A stretch of DNA of 64,000 nucleotides from Actinernus sp. WN-2022 (taxonomy: Eukaryota; Cnidaria; Anthozoa; Actiniaria; Actinernidae): the NCBI GenBank assembly GCA_030867875.1, contig JAOWCC010000044.1:2760501-2824500 (forward strand), written 5' to 3'. A program made the translations under genes and the position numbers. The notes beneath the pieces were generated by a model that was not told the origin of the DNA, made no database searches, and worked only from the letters and a program-made list of their open reading frames with translations. Below, piece after piece: positions 31,973 through 42,029 of this stretch (the stretch's first letter is position 1; each line of letters begins with the position of its first letter).

Positions 31973-33518
31973 TGCCCGGAAGTAAGAGAACAAAGACATG
32001 GCATGCTGAACCTGTGAAGGTGTCAATGAATTACAAGTACCATCCATTCCTTCTGGCTCAGATCCTTAAAGTGCCTATCACCCTTTTGCGATTTTGATAG
32101 CTTGTGAACCTCCGAAAAGTTTTGAGTACTTCTGTGAAGAAAGTTTTGGTTTAAAGTGAATACTTTGTGTTCTACGCTTGTTTGAAATCGTGTAAATGTG
32201 ACCTTTCCTGACCCTTGACCGCGTAAGTAAAAGCCTGGGTCGAAACCTCTCAGGGACTCTGTATTTCAGTTTGAATTAATGACAATTAAGGCCGATTACA
32301 TACTAGTTACAGAAGGTGGAGATCATCTGGCAAGAGAGAAGTTACGAGTGGACACTCTACTAAAGAGAATCCACGCTGTTGCTCCTGTAATGGAAGCTCA
32401 GAGTAAAGATCCAGTTGTTGGCAATGTCGTCACTATGGTTTCATCACTTTGTGATGTACTTAATAAGATAGATGCACAGCTCAAGCTCCAGCAATGGGAG
32501 CACTGGGTTGTGGAGAGGTTTACCAAGACACAGGCCACTTGATTTGCAGACGTCTGATGCTGGACCGGGTGTGTCAAGCCACGAGAAGATGTGTCAGTTG
32601 AGAATGGCCGAATACTTCATGCTTAACTATTTAGATCTCCAGTGTAGGTTCCACTATGCCCCAGGAGATACATCTTGTCACATCGTGGAAAGGGTCATGA
32701 GGTCACTAAACGAATGCCTTGGCGATGGAAGAGCCATTCCAGTCCCAACTGCCACATTATTAGATCCAAGTGGAAAAATAAAACTTACACAGATTAACAA
32801 TGATGAGATACACATATTACAGATGGAGGAAGAGGAAGAGAATGCCAAGATGTGTGCAATGACCATTAAGAATCGCTTCCATGGCAAGAAATGCATGGGA
32901 ACCTCTATACATGCCACCACTCCATGCTATGAATATGCTATTTTTTTTTTTACGATGAGTACATGTCAAAATGTGCCAACGCAAGTTCATCGGCAGTTCT
33001 CGAGAAATGTGCTGGGAAGGCTTACTATCTGTTTGTGAGCAATTATTTTGCTGAACATTATGTTTTATATGATAATGGCTTTGAGGGAATTAGAAATGGT
33101 TGTGTTACTGAAGACCGTGAAGTTTGCCCCTTCCACACAAATCAGGAAAACAAGAATGTCTTGTCTTGTAGCTGGAGTGGAGTACCAGTGACTCATGTAC
33201 ACCCGCCTGTCCCGGATTACTCTAGTGGAAAGGATGCCAACAATTCCTCCTGGTGCCAAAGTTTTCTTCGGAAACTGTGTTGTACAAGACCCTGTGACAG
33301 GCCAACTCCAGCAAACCATGCAAGCCTATTGTGGCGGAGTGCGTGTGAAATCAAAGAGAGAGTTCCTGCATGGCAGCCCACCTTTCCTGATACCATCTCT
33401 AGATGTCTTTGCCAGACAGGGCTTACTGCATGATTCATCCCAACTACCAGATAATGTTGAGCTCCTGAATGAGAGATACTGCCTATTCGGTATCACATAC
33501 TGGAGTGGGGGCCACTAA
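31973..33518 (+). pseudogene. integrase-like DDE protein of an unclassified transposon
   Basis: A possible start is MPGSKRTKTWHAEPVKVSMN (31973). After a non-coding break the frame at 32279 gives GGDHLAREKLRVDTLLKRIH and DVLNKIDAQLKLQQWEHW. The key block at about 32550-32740 reads SDAGPGVSSHEKMCQLRMAE then LQCRFHYAPGDTSCHIVERV and MRSLNECLGDG. D-x-GP followed 35-45 residues later by ....VERxMxxLN resembles the second Asp and the Glu helix of retroviral-type DDE integrases. Downstream text (KCAGKAYYLFVSNYFAEHYV; a Cys/His-rich stretch CPFHTNQENKNVLSC) shifts frame near 33225 and ends ITYWSGGH at 33518. I know similar uncharacterised cnidarian proteins (DGGPDxRLTY type) but no formal family name. 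Confidence 0.5.
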
Positions 33519-34169
33519 AGAGGTGCATTGCTAATAAGGGGGTTGTGGCACTTCTATGATGGATTGTGGGAGAGACATGGGCGCGGCCAAGGGAATGGGA
33601 AGCCACGCACACCCAGCGGATTTCTCTTGTCGCATTGCATCTACATCCAGGAGAAACTGTTATGAAGGTGAGAACATGTGTATTACTGCATAGCAACAAT
33701 TTGAAATCACCACACCATGAAGACTCGAGCAGCTTGCACGTCTGAGCAATGCAGTCATGGGATTTATCGTGAGACAAAGCAATGCACTTTGAAACAGTAT
33801 CTTTGAAATAGTGACTCAATTATGTCAATTATGTTATCGATGCATTTGGCTTTATGCTGCTATATAAAAATGATTAATTTAAAAAAATATTCGTGCAGGC
33901 CGATTACCCACAAAAAAAGATTCGTGCACAACTAATTCTTGGATAAAAAAATTCGAGCAAGTCAGAAAAGTCCCACCCCCCATCACTTTTCTAATGGTCC
34001 GTCCCTTAGCTAGTTTATTTAACTTCGTTTTCGATAGATTTTTGTTTTCCTAAAACTTTAGCTTAAAAATGTATAATAAAACAATTATTGAATTCAAGAC
34101 CTCGGTCTGTGTTATCATCCTCAGAACACTGAATAAAATACCCTGTGTGTTTATTTCATTATGCCTTAA

Positions 34170-35300
34170 GAGTGTGTCCATGAGAGGACCAGGCAGGCGT
34201 GATACATGCCATCTCACCGATTTCAATGAAACTTTGTCAGATTAATAGGTTCATCTAAAAACTCAAGAACCCAAAATGGTTTGTGTTTCTGATATTTCCC
34301 TGGGAAGTTAGACCACCCCCTCTGTTTTTTTAGGGAGGTGACCCTAAAATACTACCAAAAAAGTAACAACAACAGACACCTGTCATATTCACAGGATGAA
34401 GTGGTTTTCATTCTTATTTCACACAAGCAATTGTATATCCCTTGTCAGTTCACAGCAGAGTTTCTGATTAATTTGGAATTTTACCTGTCAATCAAGAGCT
34501 GTCAATCATTAACCATGTCACACACCATTCTACAATGTGGACAAACTGCATCTTTTTTAAATCCAAATAACTCCAATGAGCAACCTTGTACTTGAAAAAA
34601 ACTCACACCATGATTTAGACTTACCCTTGTAGTAAGTATATCAGTGATAACATTTTTGGCATCTGTCCAATTCTTTCCACAGCATTAGTGAAAAGCAAGT
34701 GCCCAACACAGGGTGCTTGATTTTTGTTTCCACCGAAAAAGAAGCATAAAGTATTAAATAAAGCACGATTGAAGATATTCTCACCCTCAATTCTGAGTTT
34801 TCTTCATACTATGTATCCACGAAAGGCAACAGAGCGAGCTTAAAGTGATGTTCATGTCTGCATATTTGAAAATTGAATGTTAATCATTTACAGAATACCT
34901 CAAAATTCTCAACAAATTGATGAGTTCTCATTTCCTATCATAGTACAATTAGCCATATCCATACATTAGCTTCAAGGAAGTACTCACAAGCTCTTTCGGG
35001 GTTCATTCTGTTGTTTACACCATATGAGTTCGAGTATTTGACCTGTACTGCTATATTGGCGGGATGTTACTCTGTCCATTATCGACAATTCCGAGTCCAT
35101 TTTGTCCCCAGAATGATTACTCAGTCTCTATCATAGTAATCTGAGTTCGAACAATGCATACACAGTACATTTCCTGCAGATTTGCGAAGCTTTTGCCTCA
35201 TAACAACAGAACATCGAGCGATAAAGTGTTCAACAACAAACGGTACAGTAATATTGCGTGACAGTTTGTGCCCCGGGTTAGGTCAGCGGCAACGGCATTA
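34170..35300. repeat. left arm of the 1.1-kb terminal inverted repeat
   Basis: Starts GAGTGTGTCCATGAGAGGAC. It contains blocks repeated in reverse at 39250-40383, such as GGGAAGTTAGACCACCCCCT, TGTCAATCAAGAGCTGTCAA, TTGAAGATATTCTCACCCTC, AACATCGAGCGATAAAGTGT and CCCCGGGTTAGGTCAG. Similarity fades after about 35300. Confidence 0.88.
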
Positions 35301-36070
35301 CGCAATGTCTGTCACATGCACATCTTATTTCTTGTACTTGGAAAGTTATCGCACGAGTTGATTTTTTTATATCCAGTGATATGTGGATCTGTGGATCTGT
35401 CGTGTTCGTTTGTTTCGTTCTGCAATAACAGTTGTGATGTTTCACCAATATATCCTGGTTGCAAAGAATTCTTCCCTTTGACTTCTTGTGGCAGAGACGT
35501 CAGGCTAGACTGTAGACTTTCTCAAAGTCCTTTTTAGCCCCCCGCACGGACTTTTCCCACTTGCAGCGCGCCAAGTTTACCGGTTGATTTTTCAACCGGA
35601 GGCGTGGCTTATGAGTACTAATATTTTGCCCAATCACAAAGCGTCAATTCTTCAGGCATTGTATGTTGACGTGTCAAGTCAGTCGACCGTGGATATGGTA
35701 TTTACAATTTGATTGTACTCAGAAAGAGTTTGTCAAGGCGCGAAATGTAAACTCCGCCCCTGAAACGTGTTTTCGCGCCAAAACATAATCCCCCGATTCA
35801 ATTTCCTGCAAGTGAAACAAGTCGAACTCGCCTCTCGCTTCGATACTCGCGCTCGAATTTTGACCCAGTAATCGCTTACCCAGTAACTCAGCGAGTTCGA
35901 ATTGGAGCAAGTCTAGCTAGACTGCTACCACGTATAATCTACCTTACACGTTGACAGTCAACGCGTCGACGCGTTGTCACGGTCAAGCATATAAATGAAA
36001 TTGAAAATGAAATGAAATAATGAAATACAATTGTAAATTGACATAACGTCCATTATCAATCTTGCTATTA

Positions 36071-36283
36071 TCTCTATATATTACTACCTTCGTTCTACAA
36101 TCAACCGCAGTCTACTCGTTGACGCGATGACGCGTTGACATGAATAGTGTTCTCTATATATTACTACCTTCGTTCTACAATCAACCGCAGTCTACTCGTT
36201 GACGCGTCGACATGAATAAAGTGTTCTCTATATATTACGTTCACGCGATGACGCGTTGACATGAATAAAGTCTACTTGCTGTG
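36071..36283. repeat. tandem repeat, about 75-80-bp unit, with GACGCGTTGAC cores
   Basis: Units start at 36071, 36151 and 36225 with TCTCTATATATTAC. The first two share CTACCTTCGTTCTACAATCA and all end in GACGCG(A/T)...GACATGAAT. Related palindromic text (CAACGCGTCGACGCGTTG) lies just upstream at about 35959. It sits between the left arm and the transposase gene, so it may be part of the promoter region; that role is inference. Confidence 0.75.
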
Positions 36284-36335
36284 GTGGGATATTCTGCAGT
36301 CGTTCCGAGACGTTCCGAGACGCTTAAGCTTTGTA

Positions 36336-36450
36336 GGGTAAAAAAATGGGGCACACCAAGGGGTTAGGAAAAAAAACATACTTCACCTGGAAGTCCTACC
36401 CCCCCCCCCCCCCCCCTCCCTCCCTTCACTTTTCTAAATGGTGCGCCCTT
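36336..36450. repeat. small C-tract repeat, copy of the G-rich-ended family
   Basis: A C18 tract (36399-36416) followed by TTCACTTTTCTAAATGGTGC and GCCCTT reproduces in reverse the end seen at 30183 and 34013 (CATTAGAAAAGTG then G tract). Probably a MITE inserted upstream of the transposase gene. Confidence 0.5.
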
Positions 36451-36713
36451 ATACTGAAAACTGAAAACATGATTTGTAAAAATCATAGCAATACAATTAT
36501 CTTTTATTAGCACTATATTCTAATGTACTATCTTCTGTACAAGGAGCTAATTTTAAAACAAATATCTTAATGGGGATAATTGTAACTGAGGACGATTCTA
36601 CAATACTGTATTGAACAATCTACCGTGTAATAAGTCAGATAGCATCAATGAAGCCTTTTTTATCACCTACACTGATTTAAAAAAGGCTGACCACAAGCCA
36701 AGTTCTCATAATC

Positions 36714-38613
36714 ATGGACTGGGCCATGAAGTTTCTTCCGGCTAGTTTCCGAGAAACGCAAAGGGACTTGTTTGGAAAAAAGGGCAAATCATGGCACGTG
36801 ACTGTTGCCATCACAAAAAGTGGTGATGACAAAATTGAGGTACTCACATACATATCCATAAGAGACTCGATCAGTAGAAAAACATATTACGAGTTTGCCT
36901 ATAGTCGGCGGTTAGACACAAACTGGTATATACTTCATGGTAGTGTTTCGTTCTATATAGTTCCCCTGCATAATCATTTTCGGTACTGTTTTACAGTATT
37001 ATGCAGGGAGACTATATGGAACGAAACACTATCATGAAGTATATACCCAAAACGTTTCCATGCTTGTTTCTGAATAAGAGTATAACATATATTAAGTAAA
37101 TGAATTCCAGAGAATATTGGTTTCTTCCGTTCCTGCCTTTATAGAAGACTGGCAGGCACGCACTGTAAGATTGTGGTGATACAGATCTAGTAACATAAAA
37201 ATATGACGTAATATTAGTTCATTTTCCCCAAAGCAATTCATTTCAAATAGATTTAATACAACTTATTTTAATCTTGTTTTTTTTTTCTTTTTCAAGGCTA
37301 GGAGCTACATCCACTTGTTCGATCAGTGCACACAAAACTGGTTTGCTGTTGCCTCGATTCTGTAACACACCCTATCCACACTCAAATTGATCATGCCCAA
37401 CGTCAAAGATGCCTTCTTACGATCCGATAATGCAGGCTGTTATCACTGTGCATTCCTGATATTATCCGGCCCTTCCAAGTCTTGGAGAGCGTGTTGAAAT
37501 AAACGTCGCGAGGTATGAATTCAGTGATCCACAGGCAGGAAAGGATGTTTGCGATCGACGCATTGCTGCTATCAAGAGCCACATGCGGCGATTCATAAAT
37601 GAAGGCAATGATATAGAGAATGCATGTGATATGAAGACTGCCATTGAGTCGTATGGTGGCGTGAAGGGCTGTTATGCGGCCGTGGTTGAGATCCAGGCGC
37701 CCTACCAAAGCATGATAAAGCACACTATGACAGGCATCCGAGCACTCAACAACTTCAGCTTTGAGTCTGCCGGACTGAGAGTATGGAAGGCCTACAATGT
37801 GGGACCAGGAAAGCTGCAAACCCCTGCACAATTAAGAAAGTTTGGTATTCCATAGGGGCCCACAGGTATGATTATCACGCAGCCATTTAGCAAACCAAGA
37901 CAAGAAGTTGGAGTTTTTAAATCAACGACCGTGATTACATCACAAGCCCCTGATGAGCCCGGTACATCCCAAGATCGAGTACACCAGCCAGAATCTCCAG
38001 AAGAGTTGATAGATGAAACAAATATTTTTTTCTGCTGCCCAGAAGAGGGTTGCATCAAGACCTACCAGTCACTTTATAGCCTCCAGAAACATCTTGATGT
38101 AGGAAAGCACCTCATTAAGCTTGAAAGGGAATCGAATTATGACGAAATCAAGATGAAATGGGCAGAAACGTGCAAAGAGGTGTCTGGGGGTTACTTCCAA
38201 AGGGATGTTGATTCTTCCTCGCGATCTGTTGCAGCTCTCACTGAAAATGCAACAACAGAAAAAGGATGGGCACTGAAAAAGGCAAGGAAGGCTACTCGGT
38301 TTTCAGACGGAGTGAAACGTCTTTTTACAAGGAGAGGAAACTGGAACCAAGGCAAATGCTGCTGACATCGCTTCTAAGATGAAAAGCCTGCGCACCAAGA
38401 AAGGCAAAAAGATGTTTAGTCAGGGCGAGTGGTTAACAACTGACCAAGTTGCACGATACTTCAGCAGACTATCGGCCCTTAATAAGAGTGGCCGGTTGGA
38501 ATTGGACCTTGTAACTCTCAGTCCTGCATGTTGACGAGGAAGAAGAGGATTATGTCGCTGAGGCAGAGGAAATGCAAACAAGACTTGAGATAAGAAGAGA
38601 AGTAGAACTTTGA
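36714..38613 (+). pseudogene. unclassified DDE-like transposase with C2H2 finger (in the 6.2-kb element)
   Basis: Exon A (to 36839) reads VLIIMDWAMKFLPASFRETQ and KGKSWHVTVAITKSGDDKIE, ending GAG|GTACTC. Exon B starts at 37297 after TTTTTCAAG in phase: ARSYIHLFDQCTQNWFAVAS, a TAA, then MPNVKDAFLRSDNAGCYH. After a 1-bp shift near 37465 it reads VARYEFSDPQAGKDVCDRR and RRFINEGNDIENACDMKTAI, then GLRVWKAYNVGPGKL. A TAG (37853) precedes a tail with a C-x4-C-x12-H-x5-H finger (CPEEGC...KHLDVGKH). After another shift near 38325 it reads GEWLTTDQVARYFSRLSA, with a TGA at 38611. The Asp of MDWAMKF and RSDNAGCYH and the acidic FSDPQ block are my candidates for the catalytic triad. This family is abundant in cnidarians but I know no superfamily name. 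Upstream exon(s) are not identified. Confidence 0.65.
36925..37047. repeat. 123-bp hairpin in the transposase intron
   Basis: The arms GGTATATACTTCATGGTAGT...CTGCATAAT (36925-36975) and their near-perfect reverse complement (36992-37047) close on a short loop. It lies within the inferred intron 36840-37296, so it would not disturb the protein. It looks like a foldback MITE. Confidence 0.75.
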
Positions 38614-38727
38614 CAGGTTATAGCTTCTTGTCACAGCCATAGCGCATTAGGAAACGGTCATTATCTATAAGGGGGCGAATGAATATGAGATGGTGCTGTT
38701 CAAGGAGGGGTTATGTTTAAGCAACGT

Positions 38728-38898
38728 ACCACACATTTCAATGTGTTTACTGGCGAAATAAATCATGCGGGATGCTGGGAGAACACGAGAAATGCTTGAA
38801 AATCACAAGCCGAAGGCACGTGATTTTCAAGTATTTCTCGTGTTCTCCCAACATTCCAAGTGCTTTATTTCATCAGTAAACACATTGAAATATGTGGT
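38728..38898. repeat. 171-bp hairpin MITE downstream of the transposase
   Basis: The arms ACCACACATTTCAATGTG...GAGAACACGAGAAAT...CTTGAAAATCAC (from 38728) and their reverse complement (to 38898) flank a loop of about 10 bp around GCCGAAGG. It could also act as a transcript hairpin near the gene's 3' end. Confidence 0.7.
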
Positions 38899-39249
38899 CT
38901 ATTAATTGCCTTTGATATAAGAACAACACAACGCACACAGGCGTGCCGATTTCTGTGTATTTACTGGCACAATAGACCATATTTTTTATTTTATTTTAGC
39001 CAATCAGAACGCTCGTACTATCTCGGTTATATTTTATAATCTTATTTATACAGTCGCAAAAAAAGGGAATACGCCCTAATAAAGAAACTAAGAACTGACA
39101 TGGGGAAGGGTTACCTTTATTAGACATCTGAAAGAAGGATCATTAAAAATGTTCAAATATTAAGCAGTTCTTTAAAAATAATCTGCCCTGTACGTATCCC
39201 AGAGCGATTTAGGGCCTCGTGTTCATGCAATCAGCTTTGTCTTAATGCT

Positions 39250-40383
39250 GTTACCACTGACCTAACCCGGGGCTCAAACTCTGTCACGCAATATTACTGT
39301 ACCGTTTGTTGTTGAACACTTTATCGCTCGATGTTCTGTTGTTATTGGCAAAAGCTTCGCAAATGTGCAGGAAATTTATTGTGGATGCACTGTTCAACTC
39401 AGATTACTATGATAGAGGCTGAGTAATCATTCTGGGGACAAAATGGACTCGGAATTATCGATAATTTGGACAGAGTAACATCCCGCCAATATAGGGAATA
39501 TAGCAGTACAGGTCAAATACTCGAACTCACATCGTGTAAACAACAGAATGAACCCCGAAAGACCTTGTGAGTACTTCCTTGAAGCTAATGCATGGATATG
39601 GCTAATTGTACTGTGATAGGAAATGAGAATTCATCAATTTGTTGAGAATTTTGAGGTTTTCTGTAAATGATTAACATTCAATTTTCAAATATGTTGACAT
39701 GAAAATCACTTTAAGCTCGCTCTGTTGCCTTTCGTGGATACATAGTATAAAGAAAACACAGAATTGAGGGTGAGAATATCTTCAATCGTGCTTTATTTAA
39801 TACTTTATGCTTCTTTTTCGGTGGAAACAAAAATCAAGCACCCTGTGTTGGGCACTTGCTTTTCACTAATGCTGTGGAAAGAATTGGACAGATGCCAAAA
39901 ATATTATCACTGATATACTTACTACAAGGGTAATTCTAAATCATGGTGTGAGTTTTTTTCAAGTACAAGGTTGCTCATTGGAGTTATTTGGATTTAAAAA
40001 TATGCAGTTTGTCCACATTGTAGAATGGTGTGTGACATGGTTAATGATTGACAGCTCTTGATTGACAGGTAAAATTCCAAATTAATCAGAAACTCTGCTG
40101 TGAGCTAACAAGGGATATACAATTGCTTGTGTGAAATAAGAATGAAAACCACTTCATCCTGTGAATATGACAGGTGTCTGTTGTTGTTGCTTTTTTGGTA
40201 GTATTTTAGGGTCACCTCCCTAAAAATCCAGAGGGGGTGGTCTAACTTCCCAGGGAAATATCAGAAACACAAACCATTTTGGGTTCTTGAGTTTTTAGAT
40301 GAACCTATTAATCTGACAAAGTTTCATTGAAATCGGTGAGATGGCATGTATCACCCCTGCCTGGTCCTCTCATGGACACACTC
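39250..40383. repeat. right arm of the 1.1-kb terminal inverted repeat
   Basis: Reverse-complement counterpart of 34170-35300: CTGACCTAACCCGGGG, ACACTTTATCGCTCGATGTT, GAGGGTGAGAATATCTTCAA, TTGACAGCTCTTGATTGACA, ending GTCCTCTCATGGACACACTC. Differences from the left arm are scattered substitutions and short indels. Confidence 0.88.
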
Positions 40384-40387
40384 TTAA

Positions 40388-41815
40388 CAGCATTTCTGGT
40401 GTTGTTTTTATAGCAGGACGCAGCAGCATTATCAACAGAAGGGATTACGTTGCAGCTAGAAACACTTTCTATTTGATACTTCGAAACTTTATAAGTGCCT
40501 CTTGAAGTTTGTTAAAATAATTGTAGAGTGGTGAAGAAAGTTTAACCATCGGTCCGAGGAGGTCGAGTGCATGTGTTTGAATGTACGTATTAAAGTGGGC
40601 TGGAAATATTTCGTCAAAGCCTCAAGGAAGTGACGAAAATTCTTTCAAAAAGGGTTGGGTAACTAAGTGCTTCTAAAACATGTTATGAAAGGTTTGATCA
40701 ATTCGACTCATCTGCACTTTCAACTTGCGTTAACACTATGGGATGAACAAGAGCTCTTAACTGTCTTATAGTTAGGATGGTTAGGATTCTTTAAAACTCC
40801 GGTTACTACTGTAGCCCAAAAGGCACCAGAGGAAATCCCAAGTGGTCGAACAGAACTGTCAGAAAGCTTCATGGATGTGGCGAAGGCTATCCTGGTGTGG
40901 ATATACGTATTTATGAATGCTGAACTGGAATCACGCGAGTAAAAACAGGGAGCTGGATAGGACATTGCATACTTATATGCATCTTTACAAAAATGTGACC
41001 AAAAATAATGTGAGTAATGTTTTCACACTTAGTCTTAACTTTAGCGGCTCACAACGCATGATGTAGTACTCGTAAAATTTACTGTTATCAAAATATTGTT
41101 GATGACTATAGGACCTTCGGAAACAACGGTATGTAGCACGAATTAGAAGAAGGTGATGGCAAGTGCTAATGAGGATTGAGAGTTGCACTGCTATCCCTGG
41201 ATCTTCCACTTCCTGACCTACGAAACTCAATACATATTTCTTTAAATGTCTGGCTTCCAACACTCCAGTGGGAGAAATATACAACAACCTTATAGCTCTG
41301 GAGAAAGGGGAAGTAGATGTAAATTTATTTATCAGCAAACAAAAGGTAGCGCCTCCCTAGGGTTGTTGGTGTCTCAGCTAATAAGGGTTATCGGCCTGGA
41401 GCGAGGGCGTATGGGATTTACTAACCGAGGGCATCACCCTGGTGAATTCGCTTGTGGTTTTTGTTAATTATTTTGTTTGTAAGTTATCAATTGAAAATGG
41501 AGGAAAACAAGCGATTCGATAAACACTGGACTTCGTGTGGTAAGGTGTTTTCGAAACATGCGGGATAAGCTCTAAGATAAGCGAAATAAACCCTTTTTTT
41601 TTCGTGCGAACCGTCGTATAAACAATTATTTTACTCGTCAAATATTTATTTTTTACTCTTAAAAATATCCAACCGTATTACACAACTTTTCGTGTAATAA
41701 CCTCTTAGTCTTCTTTCAATGCTATCATAAGCGTTTTCCTTCCTTTTAAATCGGAGCCATATATTACTTTAGTTCTGGAAATTATAGATGATGATTTTGC
41801 TTTTAACTTTTAAAA
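40388..41815. other. no gene seen
   Basis: The open frames present (up to 117 codons, minus strand 41338-40985) are Leu/Ser/Arg-rich and motif-free. Nothing supportable is visible. Confidence 0.45.
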
Positions 41816-41816
41816 T

Positions 41817-42010
41817 TTTAGAAAATTCTTAATTTTAGCACCCAAGCAGGAATCTCTTTCTTTGAACATTTTGCAGTGAGAATTCTTAATTTTAGCTGCC
41901 AAGCAGGAATTTCTTGGTTTGAAAATGTAAGGGCGCAGCCAATTTTTTTAATTTCAGCTGACAAGCAGGAATTTGTGGGTTTGAAATTTTTACGGCACAG
42001 TGAAAATTAT
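41817..42010. repeat. tandem repeat of about 62 bp, three copies
   Basis: Each unit carries TTAATTTTAG or TTAATTTCAG, then C(A/T)G...CAAGCAGGAAT and TTGAAA. The units lie immediately upstream of the first clear exon of the next gene, and each contains an acceptor-like TTTTAG/TTTCAG, so they could be decayed or duplicated exon starts. Confidence 0.55.
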
Positions 42011-42029
42011 TTTATTTATTCCCAATCAG

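Larger units (their letters stand above)
30183..34013. mobile_element. possible DNA transposon bounded by G-rich inverted ends
   Basis: The left end starts GGGACAGATTATTAGAAGAG and runs into a G7 tract. The right end, read from 34013 backward, starts GGGACGGACCATTAGAAAAG and also reaches a G6 tract, followed on both sides by AATTC/GAATTT-type text. Between them lie a minus-strand THAP gene and a plus-strand integrase-like gene. Flanking triplets are CTA and TTA, so no clean target duplication is visible. The two ends could belong to two separate MITEs. A third, similar end lies near 36420. Confidence 0.4.
34166..40387. mobile_element. 6.2-kb TTAA transposon with about 1.1-kb terminal inverted repeats
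   Basis: TTAA at 34166-34169 and 40384-40387 flanks a 6214-bp element. Both ends start GAGTGTGTCCATGAGAGGAC and the arms remain alignable for about 1.1 kb (34170 to about 35300; about 39250 to 40383). The loop holds a tandem repeat (36071-36283), two small hairpin MITEs, and a plus-strand transposase gene (36714-38613) of an unclassified family with a C2H2 finger. The small number of differences between the arms suggests fairly recent mobility or gene conversion. The TTAA target links it loosely to Kolobok/piggyBac, but the protein is not piggyBac. Confidence 0.85.

Noticed and set aside
34338..35537. genes inside the left 1.1-kb arm
   Set aside because: The frames are short, not preserved in the matching right arm, and carry no motif.
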